A stretch of 64,000 nucleotides of DNA from Thamnaconus septentrionalis (GCA_009823395.1 CM020519.1:13636001-13700000); one strand, 5' to 3'; positions 12,363-25,385 are shown, counted from the first letter of the stretch. Made by a program: numbers and translations. Notes: generated from the letters alone by a model not told the origin.

Positions 12363-15000
12363 AATTTCCACAATGTAACACTACAGGGGCATGGGAATGA
12401 GCTGCCGGAAGGAGGATTCACAGTCGTCGCAAAAGGTTTTTTGGACACCTCTTGCTTTTGTGACATTGCGCTCCGAATCAGTCTCAAGTCTCCAAGTACA
12501 GTTTATTTTAGTGCAGTCACCGACATTTACCCACACGCTGCACGTGCACTGTTCCATCCAGCTCAGGACTGGATGTTTTGACAAGATGGCGTCGCTTGCA
12601 GCACACCCAGAGTGCACAAGAAGTACAAGAATTCAGTTTTCTTATTTTGCCCTATTAACAAAAAGCAACACATTTTTTTGTCTGCTGCAGTTGTTGTTCC
12701 CCCCCAGTACTGTCCTAAAACGTTGCTTTGACAAAAAATTAACAACATTGTTGTTTTAGAGCATCACTGACATCAGCTTTCACCTCTGTTTTCTCTTTCT
12801 TATAGATCCGTACCTTGAATCCAAAACCGGAGACGACACACCCGCGCCTCGCTCGTCAGCGCAGGCGGAGCTGTTTTGTGTTCGTGGCAGAACGTGTTCG
12901 GCGGAGTCACACATGAATGTGACTTCTTTCCCAGTTTCCTCTCCTCCCTCCTTGCCCCCTTCGCTCTGCCACAATTTGTCTCCCTCAGCTCGCTGATGAG
13001 CCTAAGCAGCGACGCTTGGAGCAACAAAATAATTGTCACCCCTCTGTTGAAAACCACATCTGGCGCTTGTGCGTGTGTTTGTGTGTGTGGGTGCGTACGC
13101 ACGCAATGGGAATCAACACACCTTATGGCAGTCTTCTTCTTAGCGTTTTGTCTCCCTTCATTATCAGATTTCTCAGAAAAAGTGGACGGGTGCATGTGTA
13201 CGTCCACGCACACACACACACACACATAGTGAAATCATGACAACATACCTCATTTTTTCCTTTTGTTTTGAATCTCAGTGTGATGCCCCCTACTGTGTGG
13301 TCACAAGTAGGGTATTTTTTTTTTTTTTATTATCATTAGTTAAGTTTTTATCCTTATTTTATCCTGATTGTCATCATGTGTCTGTCAGCCATCGTGCATG
13401 TGGCTATAGACTAGTCAATAGATTTAGTGATGCAACAGACTTTTGTCTTTTGACATGGCTGATAAAAAAAAAAAAAAAAAAAGGTCACTACATCTGCCGA
13501 CAAGGATTTATCAGTTTCCTTTAAATGGCTGGCTCACACTCTGCCTCTTAATGAAACCATTAATGATATAGGGATTAATCATGAAAGGTATGATAATTGA
13601 CACTGACCCACTGAGCAGCAGCCATTTTCCACAAGTGAGCCATTAGTCCTTTGATCGTTTTCGTATCGGCCCCTTCGGCCAACCTGTTGTAATATTCTGT
13701 TAGTCATTAAGCAGTGTGTAGGTGTGCGTGTGATTTCTGGTCCGTATCAAGCATTTGCATCCCTTCCTCTTATTACCATCCATATTGCCAAGAGCTTTCA
13801 AGTCCTACGATTAATATGCATCTTAATATGAATGTACTGGTGCAAGTGTGAGATAAAAATATCGGTGCATTTTTACTCCGATGCTTCGTTTTATTAGTTT
13901 AAAATGGTAAATGAAAATGTATACGTTTTATTTTGCACAACTTTTAGGCACTCAAGAGTCTAAATGCTCAAAATGCTCAAATGCTTAATTCATAAATGTA
14001 TTAATTTGTACCTCTTGGTTCCACAAAATCATCTTTCATGGCCATTTACATAATTGTAAATGCTAAATTCATTTCAGCCTGAAACAATGAATGCATACAT
14101 TTTATTTCTGCATCATATCCAAAGACTCATCCCCTTTCAGGATTATAGGACAATGGAAGCATCAGTGTATAATATCACGCACAGTTCATTTGTTTGGAAG
14201 ATATATCTTTTACACAATCAAAAGCAATTTAATAACAACTGTTTTGTTTATTTATCCAAAGCTTTCTGATAAATTTAAATCTTAAAATTGTTATCAAATA
14301 ATACATAAAAAAGTATGTAAAAAAAAACAAAAAAAAAACATGTATAAACATGATTAAGCACTGGGGGAGCTGAATGAAAAACTCAACATGAACCAAATCA
14401 AATCAGCCGTTTGAAATTCTTCAGAACTTGTGCATGATGCAATTTGTGTTGTGTTGACACAGTGTCCCTGTGGCTATGTATCTATTTGTTTATTTCATTT
14501 TCTTAAACACTGCTTACACAGTTGCAAAACCAAAAGAATAACAATTAGCATTGGAGTGAGTCTGGTAGCGAAATGTTAAAAAGTACTGCCGACAGTTTGT
14601 GAAAACTCGGCAAGCACTTTTCGTGTTGTTAGGTCATCCCCTTTAGCAACATGAGGATACAAATACATTAATTTTTAAGACATTAATAAAAAAAAATAGA
14701 ACACAGTTTAGAACAAAGTACTTATGTAGCTTAGAAGAATTTGAAAAACAGTTCCATCTTAAATTATTTGTGGCACTAAGTCTTTGTTAAATCTGTGAAA
14801 CACTTCTGATGTCTGGCTACAAGCAAAGCCAACTTTGACAGTCCAGACAAGCTTTAACATTTGGCTGTGAACTCCACCATGCCAACACAACTGCATAAAC
14901 TCCAAACTAAAAGTGAAAATTTGCATTCATTTACGTACTTTTCATTTATATATTTAAATATATAAATATAATATATATTCAAAAGATCATAAATCAAATG
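12363..15000. other. Unique non-coding sequence with short simple repeats
   Basis: It contains (TG)n near 13064-13095, (CA)n at 13204-13226, a T run at 13315-13328, an A run at 13465-13482 and AT-rich sequence from 13850 to 15000. A candidate regulatory block at 13525-13850 is listed separately. No gene is supported. Confidence 0.55.
13525..13850. promoter_or_regulatory. Candidate conserved non-coding element with homeodomain words
   Basis: Repeat-free and balanced. It carries CCATTAATGATA at 13557-13568, GGGATTAATCATG at 13571-13583 (an Otx/Pitx-like TAATC word), ATAATTGAC and TTAATATGCATC. Words of this kind cluster in developmental enhancers. Their presence here is seen; the function is inferred. 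Confidence 0.2.
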
Positions 15001-15353
15001 GGGCGACACGGTGGCGCAGTGGTTAGCGCTGCCGCCTCACAGCAAGAAGGTCGTGGGTTCGATTCCGGGGCCCGGGCCTGGGACCTTTCTGTGTGGAGTT
15101 TGCATGTTCTCCCCGTGTCTGCGTGGGTTCTCTGGCTTCCTCCCACCGTCCAAAAACATGCATGTGAGGTCATTTGAATATTCTAAATTGTCCGTAGGTG
15201 TGCATGTGAGTGTTGTTTGTTTCTGCGATGAACTGGTGACTTGTCCAGGGTGTCACCCTGCCTTCGCCCTAAGACAGCTGGGAGAGGCTCCAGCAGACCC
15301 CCGTGACCCTGAATAGGAATAAGCGGGTATAGAAAATGAATGAATGAATGTGG
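15001..15353 (+). mobile_element. Full-length tRNA-headed SINE (V-SINE/DANA/AFC-like)
   Basis: The 5' part is tRNA-like. An A-box-like GGTGGCGCAGTGGTTAGCGC lies near 15010 and a B-box-like GGGTTCGATTCC near 15055, the internal promoter of RNA polymerase III. A conserved body follows (GTGTGGAGTTTGCATGTTCT, then CCAAAAACATGCATGTGAGG), then a CCCTGAATAGG tail ending in GAATGAATG repeats. This layout is that of the tRNA-derived V-SINE-type families of fish. It is the best-preserved copy in the window and the reference for the other fragments. No clear target duplication was found. Confidence 0.85.
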
Positions 15354-16280
15354 CATATTAGTCCATACACTGTTATTTTTCATAACTGTCATAACCTGGC
15401 TCAGTTGATTTTGACAAACTCCTTGAGAAATAATTTATATTTATTTTGCCACAGTAGAAGTCTAGTGGGGTTCAGATAAGTTTGTCCGGTGAATTGGCAG
15501 TGGAAGTGTTGGTGAGTGTTCACAGCCTTGGGCAGTTGTGAGCATTGTGAAGTGAGTTGAGATGAGTCTCAATGGAAAAACCATGTGATGTGTGAATAAG
15601 TATGAATTTTGAAACTGATAAAATGGAAAATAATGACAAGAAAATTCAATGAGAGGAAGTAAATTCTGGCTTCTTTTCACAAGAGAAAGAAAAAGAAAGG
15701 AAAGAAGACAGAAAAGAAGCTGTACGGCTGGTTAACGGATGAGTCAAAGGAGAAGAAAGCACGATTCATAGTACAAAAATACAAGTCGGAGAGAAAAAAC
15801 TCCCGGACGGACTACTGAGAGGGATGCAGGAGCAGCCTGGACATCTCAGCGGAGGATTATTTGGACAACATTTTCTGGGCTTTTTCATCGCCGAACTCTC
15901 CTCGAAAAAGGATTCACCATTTTCCACTAAACCGTGGAGTACAATTTGTATATCTGAATTTTCCTCCCTTGCCCACCCCTGCCTTTGGAGATAGGGGAAC
16001 TCGCTCTGACTGATACATCTCTGTGCAAGCAGTGGACGTTATCGGGCAAAGGGAGTCGTGTGGGGACTCGTCGTACTTAACATCCGAACATCCCGGCACA
16101 TGCCAGGCGAAAGACAAAACACCCGGGCGGTTCCATGTCCTGAGAGGCAGCGGAGAATCACGGTCGGCTTCATCCCTTTTCTCTCACCCTCAGAATAATA
16201 AGTATATTTCTACCATTCCCTATTACATTCTATTTCATGTATTTTTTTCTTTTATTATTATCTTTTTTTGAAATCGTGTA
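15354..16280. other. Non-coding sequence between two SINE copies
   Basis: It contains a purine-rich stretch (about 15680-15760) and a moderately CpG-rich stretch (about 15780-16190) that reads like the untranslated part of a dispersed repeat, followed by a T/A-rich tail near 16236-16270. I could not assign it to a family. Confidence 0.4.
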
Positions 16281-16545
16281 GAACTGTGTGGGTTCTCTCC
16301 GGGTCCTCCAGCTTCCTCGCACAGTCCAAAAACATGCACGCGAGGCAAATTGGGAATTCTAAATTGTCCGTAGCTGTTTGTGTGAGTGTCAATTGGTGTA
16401 TGATTGTTTGTCTTTCGATGTGGACCTTATTGAAATTATCAAATTGACTTGTCTGTGATGAACTGCCGACTAGTCCAGGATGTCACCCTGCCTTCACCCC
16501 ATGACATCATATAGGCTCCGACAGACCCTCGCAACCCTGAGTGCA
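16281..16545 (+). mobile_element. SINE copy lacking the tRNA head
   Basis: It begins at the conserved body (TGTGTGGGTTCTCTCCGGG) and continues through CCAAAAACATGCACGCGAGG, CTAAATTGTCCGTAGC and the tail CCCTCGCAACCCTGAGTGCAGG. About 45 bases in the middle (TTGAAATTATCAAATTGAC area) are unlike the full copy. Confidence 0.8.
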
Positions 16546-17948
16546 GGAAGGTTTCAACTTGCTTTTATTGCCAAATTGCTTTCATACAATTCAAAGACAA
16601 AACATTTTGTGCACACCAACAACTACAGGTGCTTTGAGGTCGCCCTCGCCCCTGCAAATGAACAGATCCTTGGGGTTTACATTCTAGCCACCAAATTGTC
16701 TTTACAATACCAAGAGCGAGGATCTATAAGAGCAGAGCTACTGTAAATGTGAGCACAACGCTGGTTGACGGGGTATTTAGCCAGCTGCGCTATTGAAGCA
16801 AGCAGAATCGGCACCTGGGGGAAGACAGTCAGAAGCTAGGCGAATCTCCTCACCACTAGATTAAAGTGTTTCTTGAACTTCAGGTAAGGTACTGAAGGTA
16901 AGTATTAGGGAGACTGGACCCTTAAAAGGATCCAGATGGATCCTTTGTATATTCTTATACATATACGTATATATGAGAACCTTAAAAGACAGTCTGGTAG
17001 TAGCGCCGGCTCCTGCCGTTAGACAACCGCTGTCTGTGGTGGGTTTCTGTGTTCGTACAGCTGCGCTCGAAAAACAAAAATATACTTGTTGTGAAAACGG
17101 TGCAGTCGAACCTCTTTTGTCTTGTGGGACTTAAATCTTAAATCTGAATTAGAAAATATCGAGAGAGAAAAAAATAGGGAAACCTCTGTGGTTGTCTTAC
17201 CGTTCTTGTTGTTTGTTTGTTTCACATGTTGTTTTTAGTTACCTTGGAGGAAGAAGCCAAAGCTGTGGATGCGTGGGCGTGACTTTCTGCCTTGGGGCAT
17301 GTGAGTAGACATCACATCTTCTAGCGATCAATTCCTTAGGCCTGTAAGGGCAGGTTTTGAAAAATAATCTTCTTTTTTTACTCCCCCGCCACCCCAATAT
17401 TATTTAAAATCAATGGGCAAAAAAAAGAAAGGTGGCTAAAACGACCAAAAAAAAGAAAAAAGAAAATCCTTTGAAAATCTCGACACCCTGATAATAATTT
17501 AAGAGATACCACACAGGAAGTTGGTTTGACAACTACAAAAATATATATGTGTATATATTTTTTCAACATTAACCCAAAATTCAGTGAAAAGCTTCAAACA
17601 GCCCTGTGATGCAGCTTTTGCTCGACAAATGTCTTCCCCTCCGCAAAATGACATTTTTGGCCACCAGCCGGGAGGGCAGCCAAACAGTGACTCAGCAGAA
17701 GAGCTCCAGCCGCGTCGTCCATGAGTTCCAGGAGACGTTTCATATAGAAACATGCGCCATGCACGGCTTGATACACACGTAAGGTAAAGAAAACCATATT
17801 TCCCCCGGCGGAAAAAGGAGGAAATTGCGTTTCTGCCGTTCTCCACCCTAGTCATTAAAAGAAAGAAGAAGATGATGATGAAGAAGGAGACAGGGTGCTT
17901 TAAATGGTTGGTTGACTCTCATCAAAAGTAGCAGCAATACTTCTCCCA

Positions 17949-17949
<1 letters not shown>

Positions 17950-17990
<41 letters not shown>
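17950..17990. repeat. (TG)n microsatellite
   Basis: About twenty uninterrupted TG units. Confidence 0.98.
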
Positions 17991-17991
<1 letters not shown>

Positions 17992-19656
17992 CTAGGTTTT
18001 TTTTTTTCCCCTTCTGTGTTGCTCCCGCCTCCCCTCCCCGTGTCTTGCTATATCCAGGCTCTCCGTGCTGTGGGCGGTGGGGGCTGCAGGCGTCGCTCTG
18101 GACAGGATATCAGTGTCTGGAGTCGATGATTGATCTGACATTTGGTTGCCTGGCGGGAGCCTTTGTGACAGAGGGAAAAGAAACGTTGGCTTCCTGCAAA
18201 ACTCCGGGGACCCAAAAGCCGCTCCGAGGATTAAAGTGACACTAACCAAGATTTTTTACGCGCAAATGAAAGTGCACTACAAGTCGGAATCAAAGCGGAG
18301 CGATCGCAGTTCCCCCCCACACTCCCCGACTCCCTCCCTGAAATACCCCTTGATCTAATTTGCCCCAAATCAGATTCTGGCGATGTGCGGGGTCACTTCC
18401 CTGCCTACAGGACGCAATGAACAACAATTTAAGGCTGAAATCATAAATCAACTGGCAAAAAAAACTGATGTTTCTCTGCCCTTTTTCCCGTAAAGTAAAC
18501 TCAAATCGGGTTCCTTCCTCTTTTAAAGTTTGCTGCCAGCCGGCAAAGCTCCCCGGCAGCTTATATGCAATAAGTCTCGCTCTCTTTATGAAAGCAGCTG
18601 AGGACTGCCCCTGTTAGAACCTACCTTTTTTTTCAGCCTCCGAGAAATTCCGTCTTTTTTTTTCCCGAAGTCTTTGTTTCTCCACCGCGCCTTCTTCCGT
18701 ACGTGGTGACGACACAAAAGAAGCCGTTTCGGTAATTAGGAGAGATAAGATGCAGGCCTTGGTAAGCTGGGGATGAGAGTCTCAGACAAAAGCTTTTGCA
18801 GTGGTCAGCAGGAAAAAAAAAAAAAAAAAGGGGACTAGAGAAAAGCCCGTTGGATCAGGGAGCGCTCGGATGAAAGTTGAAATTAGAATGTAAGCAGCTA
18901 GGGGGATAGAAAGTCACACATGACGGAAAATGTCTCCGCATCTAAAGAGGGTTGAGCGATGAGCAATGGCGGCGCGGCACATTGAACGACGGGAATTTAA
19001 GGGGAAATGATGCAAGAAAAACTGTCAAAGATTCTGGTAATGACAATTTCCGTGAAAGAAGTGGGAGACATTAACATTTACTCTTTCATTTTTAAGCTCT
19101 ATCGGCTTCGCTTGAAATGACGGTGTGATCTGTTCATCCGCGTGGGACCCCTCGAGGGCTTTTCCTGCAGCCCTTCCCGGCTGTTTCTCCCCCGCTGCTC
19201 TTGCCTTTGCAACCTTCCCCACGACTCCGCACCTGCGCCAGGCTCAGGCAGCTCCGTTCTCATCAGCTCAAGAGACGGAACGTACCGGCTGCTATCTGAG
19301 ATTCCACGCAGCGGCAATCAGAGCAAGCTCAAGGGACCCCGACGGCTGCTATTCATCCTCAAAAATGTAAAGTTAGCCCTGTGGATGGAAGGAACGGGGG
19401 GTCGTAAAGGTAAGGAGCTTCCCAAGGCTGTGCAGATAATTTAGACTTTTGGTGAAAAGTCAAGTGTGTAATATTTATAATGTTTGAAAGAAACGGCGGC
19501 GCCAAGTGGTTACATTTTAGATTGAGCTTGACAGTGAACTACGGTGGCCTGCGCATCCAAAACTGGATGCCTCGTCCGCTTTCTTCTTTGTTGGTTCATT
19601 TGAAGACGCAAGCAGAAAGACCCTTGTTCTGTGTATATTCTTACACGTATGAATAC

Positions 19657-19689
<33 letters not shown>
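19657..19689. repeat. (AT)n(AC)n microsatellite
   Basis: An AT run passes directly into an AC run. Confidence 0.95.
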
Positions 19690-20445
19690 AATATACAAGA
19701 ACCGTTATATTTACTTTATTGTACTGTGATTATAAACGTTTATTAATGTATTTACTGGCAGTACATTAAGATTTTAACAACATAAAAATTAGAAATAAAG
19801 ACAAATTTGACACAGTGGACATTTAATGAGCTGCAAAAAAATCCCGACTGAGAAAACACTATCAGGCAATGGCTGAAGCAGGGATGTTTATGATGATCCA
19901 TTTGAAGACATTAGACAACCCAGTTTGAGGTGATTTGAGATTTTGCCCTGCTGAGATTGTCCTGCTGGAGGCAGTCATTAGGAGACAGTGCGCTGTAGGA
20001 GATGGACATGGTTAGCATTGATACTTAGACCAGCTGTAGCATTCAAATAATGGTCAAACTGTGTTAATGGGACCAAGGTGTGCAGAGAAAAAAACATCCT
20101 CCACAACATTTCACAGCCACCACCTGTCTGAGCTCGCTCCTGTTACCTCTAACCAGTCTGACCATTCTTCTCCGATACTCCTGCTGCTAGCTAGATCTGC
20201 TTTCATTTCTGTACTTCTGCATTTAGCTCTTCGCAAACGCTGCCTGGATTGAGGTTGACTACTGCAGCGGAGTAGCACATCACGGAAAGACACACACACG
20301 CGCATCCTCATCAGCACGTCATATATGATACCTTGCCTTTTGACAGAGTGGGTCCATGTCAGATAAGTTAACTCCCCAAAATCACCCTGCACTGGGGTTG
20401 AACTACAATTGCAATTGTGCTGTCCCAGTAGTACGTCCCAGTACA

Positions 20446-20474
20446 CACAAACACACACACATACACACACACAC
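20446..20474. repeat. (CA)n microsatellite, interrupted
   Basis: CA units broken by AA and TA. Confidence 0.85.
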
Positions 20475-21384
20475 GACACAAAACGCAAGCGCTGTTGATG
20501 TTATGTGCCTCAGTATATTTCCCCGTGCTCTCTGGCTCTGGTAATTTGTGCAGAGACAGTCCGGCGTCCTCGGCTTTTATTGCTTTAACCGGATCAGAGT
20601 GGACTTCCCACTTAGTCTGCAGTGGCTCCTGCACTTTTATTTCTCCATGGGACGAAAAGGGCAAAAGTATAGGAGGAGCCCACTGTACAGAGCACAGTCC
20701 TTGTCAAGGCTCTCCTGTCACAGTCAATGCCGTGTGAATAAAACAAGAAATATATATGCAAAGAATCCCGGGGATGTTTGAAATATTAATAGTACAGAGT
20801 GGTTTGGCCTTATCCTTTACATAGTTGGGATCTTTTTTTGATTTTATATTAAAATGCCTGATCTGACTTACTGCTCATTCCCCAATTCACAGGAGACACA
20901 TATTTAATTTCAGGAACGCACTGTCTTTGTTGTATGCAAATGATGTAAATGTTATTTCGTTAAAGACGTCAGCCCCTCGGTTAAACCATAACACACTAAT
21001 CCAATATCAAAGAAAAAAAATGTTTGGTAATGTTTGTTTATTACACATGAAAATATGTCCTAAACCGGATGCCAGGGGGAGAGGAGAGGCTGTAAACATC
21101 TTGAAAGGTAAGCTTTGACACATGCTGCATTTTTTTTTTTTTGTGCTGCCTTTGTGCTACATTTTGTAAATATTTCAAAAATAAGATTAGCACTTATCGG
21201 TTGTTATTTTCTTGCGAGGCCTCCAATAGGTTTCCTCTGTTTATTGTGGAATGCATTTTAATATCTTTCCTAAGAAAGATTTAGTAAGTCATTCATATTT
21301 TAGCTGACCTGAAACTGAAACCGACCCTGGCAGGTGTACATTTCTTAAAGGTATGGTGTTTAAAATTTGTCAAGATTTATTGGA

Positions 21385-21531
21385 AAAAGCATCCATCCAT
21401 CCGTCCATCCATCCATTCATTTACCATATACCAGCTTCTTCCTGAACTCGGTGTTCCGGGGGTCTGCTGGAACCTCTCCCAGCTGTCATAGGACAAACGC
21501 AGGGTTACACCCTGGACAAGTCACCTGTTTG
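21385..21531 (-). mobile_element. SINE 3' half
   Basis: On the plus strand it begins with CATCCATCCATCC (the reversed tail repeat), followed by GGGGGTCTGCTGGAACCTCTC, then CCAGCTGTCATAGGAC and CACCCTGGACAAGTCACCTG. These are the reverse complement of the tail and body of the SINE at 15001-15353. The head is missing. Confidence 0.75.
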
Positions 21532-23464
21532 GCAAAAGCAACAACCCTGAAATGCAGTGGAATCTTTTTTTGCACATATTGGGCACAAATATTGTACTGA
21601 TTGAAATGATATAACCTGCATTTACAATTCACCTTTGGTCAAGTACCGTCCACCATGGTGAGGGTTGCTATGCCCGCCGAGCTTTCACTTCTGCTTCATT
21701 CACATCTTAACGTCAGCCTGGATTCGTTAGCGGTTTTGGTGAAAGATATTCCAAAGGAAATCGTGTCCCAATTTCTGGAGTAATGTCAGTAAAAAAAAAT
21801 GTCAGAGAGGTTGAGATAGAAAGGGCTGCAATATGAAGTAGCATTATCCAAATGCTAAAAGTGTTGGGGAAAAAAAGACATAACACTGGCTTAGTCTTCC
21901 GTGACAATGACTTAAAGTTTTGCAGGTCAGGCATAGAAATAGTTAAAGTCAAAAGTTAAAAACTCATAGTCAGATGGAGAACTTACGCACGCTTGTTGTG
22001 GACAACACTTTTGACATGCAAAGACGTAGTTCGCTGGCAATCTTGGAAGGGGGGGTGAGCGAATGAGCGCTTCAGTCAAAAATCAGACTACTAAATGGCA
22101 CAATTTTACACACTGCACACAATCTGTAGACGAGGTAGAGAGCACACAGAAGATGCTCATAGAAGGACGCTAGAGAGGCTCACTGAACCCTTTGTCCATT
22201 CAAGGCATTCAAGTGCCATCAACGCTATCATAAGTCTTGCCTCCTTTGCTCCGCATTTGAAAAACATTAATGTTGCACTACGCCTCCTTTCAGAGCTCCA
22301 TCGCCGTGTTTTGTTAAGTCTAAAACCTGCTGGCAGTCATTGTCAACCCTGTACCGCAGCCACATTTAATAAGAGAGCAAACCTTCCAGACAGCTTTCAA
22401 CGCTCGCCAAACATCACATCGGTCCTCTCATCCCCCCCCGAAATGGGATGCACTCGCACAGCGCAAAGTGCTCACGCCCCCACGATGCGGCAGCCTGAGA
22501 CGTCTCGTCGCGCAACAAACCTGAGCGGCGGTTGCAGAGGGCCCCAAATAATACATAATGCAAGTCCCGTCGGTGTAGCGTCTGCGTCAGGCAGCCCATT
22601 ACTGTAATGTTAAGATCCGAGGTGTTCCTCGCAGAACCTCGCCACTCGCTTGCGCCCCCTGCAACTCCCCCCCTTTAAAGTCACGGTCTAATGGGAAAAG
22701 GTTTTGCCTCTGTGTCGAGCGCAATTTCCGAGCTTGTGCCTTTGCATTTGGCCCTGTCATCTCTAAAATGGGGGAGAGCCAAAGATTGGAGTGCAGTTGG
22801 AGGGGCGAAATTGTGGCCGCCTTCGATGCATGGCATTACGAGCAGGCGTTCAAAATGTGCGGGGATGAGGAACAGCATAATAGCAACAATGAAGAAATCA
22901 AGTTCGCAGAAAATACACAACATGGGAAAGGACTTTTGCATGATACACAATAACTTGCTACTCGCATGGAGGCCCCTCCTCCTCTTCATGTCTATAGAGG
23001 AGGAAGGCAACATATCAAAAGTTCATCCTCGCCTCAATAAAATCCACGTCAGTATATACTTTTTATATAGTACAAAGAATTCAATCGGAGAGGAAATATT
23101 TTTTAGATGTTCTTCATTCAAGTAACCCAGAAACTATTTTGCCATGCAACTACAGTTTATTATAAGTATGTCAGCTGTAGTTATGCTGACATCTAACCCA
23201 AAGCGAAAAGGAATTAGCACAATGTTGAGAATTCCTTGTCAAATTGCACCACAACAATCACAGACTTGCTGCATATTGCTTGATTTCCTTGTTTATTTAG
23301 ATGTTTTAGATGCATTTTGATGTGTCATGCAATATTCACATTTTGGGGTGGATTCCGAAACATTAATATATATGTATTTCAAATGAAATGCTCATAATTA
23401 CCTTCAGTAATGACACAGATGGCTAACTAAAATTAGGCATTAGTTATTCTTTACATTTTATTGG

Positions 23465-23900
23465 ATGTCTCGCCCTCCCATTGTCCAGAGGCTGGCTGTG
23501 GGTCAAGCCTAAGAGGTCATTAATGAAGAAACTAATGAATTCTATTAGGATTTAGCAAATGGCCTCTGTGAGGGAACGAGGAATCTGTCCAAGTGTGCGT
23601 TCCCATGTGAACGTGCACGTGTGCCGGCATTTAATCACTCACTTAATTAAAAGCTGAAAGATTACTTTCAGGAAACCGAAGAAAAAACAAAACACTTTAG
23701 ACCTTATTTGGTCTCCGGCTCTGCTGGGCGGCTCCTGTGGTGCTGTGCACAAGAAAACATAATGAATTACCCCGCTGCTGTTCACAAGCCGCTGTAAATC
23801 CAGTCACAGTCCACTGACAGAGGGAGCAACAGGAGAATCATTTATTTCAATTCATGACATTCCGGCCAGTTCAGTGTGCAGACCAATTACCCACTTTCTC
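23465..23900. promoter_or_regulatory. Candidate conserved non-coding element
   Basis: Balanced and repeat-free. It contains GGTCATTAATGAAG (23515), ACTAATGAATTCTATTAGG (23531), the TTAATTAA palindrome in CACTTAATTAAAAGC (23640), and ACCAATTACCC (23883). The density of TAAT-type words is visible; enhancer function is inferred and needs a cross-species alignment. Confidence 0.22.
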
Positions 23901-24020
23901 GACGATTCCAACCTTGTAGCAAAGCAAGGGTTGAGTTTGTAATATAACAACAAAGGTTTTATGATATATTTAGAACCTGTTTGAAGTCTGTATTGTGATG
24001 GAACCCCTGTGGAATAGCAT

Positions 24021-24062
24021 CACACACACACACACACACACACACATGTACATGTACATGTA
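24021..24062. repeat. (CA)n run followed by TACATG repeats
   Basis: The CA run at 24021-24045 is followed by CATGTACATGTACATG, which is self-complementary. Confidence 0.95.
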
Positions 24063-24647
24063 ATAATATTTATTAATAAATTAGGATATTAATATTATTT
24101 ATCATACAATATGTGTACATTTATATGCATGCCAGTACATGTATAACGACGCACATACATGCAGTATTACAGTGCATTATGTGCATAATGGTGATAGCAT
24201 TCTAATAACTGTTAGCTAACTTTACTTTACTACCAATTAACCAAATGACTGACTTATGACATGACAGAGGGTGGCTGCAATATATTTCGCTCACCTAAAT
24301 ATTCTATTAAAAATACATTAGATGAATAACTAAGTATAAAATCATTTTGATCAATCTTGCTAAAATCTCTCTTATTGGGGGTGCGGTGAGAACAAGTTGA
24401 TTGCCGAACAAACAGTGATTTGGTCTGCAAGACGGTTAAAAGGAGATGAGGATAATTAGTTCCATTCCCTCATGCTGGTGTGTCTATTTTCCCCCCATAA
24501 TCTGCTCTCTTCAGGATTGTTCTGCTATGCCTCAATTTATCGGCGTTCTCCAGGGGATCCAACCTTCAGGGTTTGCATTGGGTCTGTTCCTCGTGAGATT
24601 GGAACCAGGCTCAATTAAATGAGTTGGTCGAGCATGTGGGAGATTTC

Positions 24648-25064
24648 TGTGACAACTGAGACACAAGGCAAAGGACTGAAATGCACAACTCGAGGTTCCC
24701 TGACAACATTTTAATGAATAAGCTCAAACTAAAGCAATGTCAAGGGGGGGATACAAAATAAAAAACAAAAATAGATGCGAACTGATCGAGGTGCAAACAA
24801 AAGAAAGGAACAAAAATCTGATCTGGTTGCTGGCACAACTCCTAAACATGAAGCGTGACAAGACAAACTGGTATGGTACAAAGGGAGACAAGGACTTTTC
24901 AGAAAAGAGGGCAGAGGAACACTGGTGAGAACAATCGGGAGAAGGAAAGACAAGGAGATACGAGTGACACTGATTAGCTACCTTAGCCAAGACAAAACTA
25001 ATGCCATTCAAACAATGTGTGTTACACAATGGCAGTGTCTGACCATGGTAAGGACTTGAGGGAC
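24648..25064 (-). repeat. Ty3/gypsy 3' LTR
   Basis: The block starts TGTGACAACTGAG and ends GACTTGAGGGACA on the plus strand, giving the TG...CA ends of an LTR. Next to its inner edge, on the minus strand, is the purine-rich tract AAGGAGAAGGAGGTCA. Inside, the minus strand has CATTAAAATGTTGTCAGGG, which suits a polyadenylation region. The boundaries are inferred from these signals. Confidence 0.6.
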
Positions 25065-25169
25065 AATGACCTCCTTCTCCTTGTCAGGGACAAGGGGGTC
25101 TGGTACCTATTTGCACATTGAAAAGGTGAGAGGTCTGTGGCAGATGAAGGGAAAGTTCATTCCTCCCAA

Positions 25170-25330
25170 GTGACCATCTGGGTCGATTCCAGGTGGTCTG
25201 GTTTTGAGAGACAGGACACTGTTAGCCAGAGGGCAAACAGAACGTAGCGCCAAGGAGATGACAAAACTCCTTTCTGAACACGGAGACAAACTGTGGATTG
25301 TCGTCTATGTTGATGATGGCCTCAAGATCC
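25170..25330 (-). pseudogene. Ty3/gypsy integrase core remnant
   Basis: The minus-strand frame at 25299-25224 contains NPQF, then RKEFCHLLGA and LPSG. This corresponds to the integrase catalytic core segment in which fish gypsy elements have a DRGPQF motif followed by a conserved FCxxLGA segment. A stop codon follows at once where the usual HPQ-type motif should be, and the following bases keep only weak similarity. The catalytic aspartate position before NPQF is altered. Non-functional. Confidence 0.65.
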
Positions 25331-25385
25331 TCTTAGGAAAAGCTCTAAGGTCTGACCCTTAATCTGCTCATTAAAACATCCATAG

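Larger units (their letters stand above)
16546..21384. other. Unique non-coding sequence with microsatellites
   Basis: No coding exon is supported. GC-richer stretches lie at about 17590-17830, 18040-18330 and 19130-19350. Simple repeats are listed separately. Homopolymers include the A run at 18811-18828. The palindrome GGATCCAGATGGATCC lies near 16928. Confidence 0.55.
21532..24647. other. Unique non-coding sequence
   Basis: A CpG-rich part lies at about 22160-22660. It holds the longest plus-strand frame of the region (22095-22607, 170 codons), which shows no domain. A balanced block at 23465-23900 is listed separately. A further balanced part at 24420-24640 contains GAGGATAATTAG. Confidence 0.55.

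Noticed and set aside
12363..12740. Interior of the hAT element ending at 12362
   Set aside because: The terminal repeat at 12362 points left, so this side should be flank. I could not find a second terminus to include it.
15001..15075. Possible tRNA gene (A and B boxes)
   Set aside because: The cloverleaf is incomplete and the sequence continues into a SINE body and tail found at many other places in the window.
22095..22607. 170-codon plus-strand open frame
   Set aside because: No domain, signal or codon pattern is recognisable. It lies in a CpG-rich stretch where stop codons are rarer, and no splice or promoter context supports it.
25302..25319. VYVDDG on the plus strand, resembling the reverse transcriptase YxDD motif
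   Set aside because: The frame around it has no other RT motif, and the opposite strand reads as gypsy integrase, which explains the sequence better.
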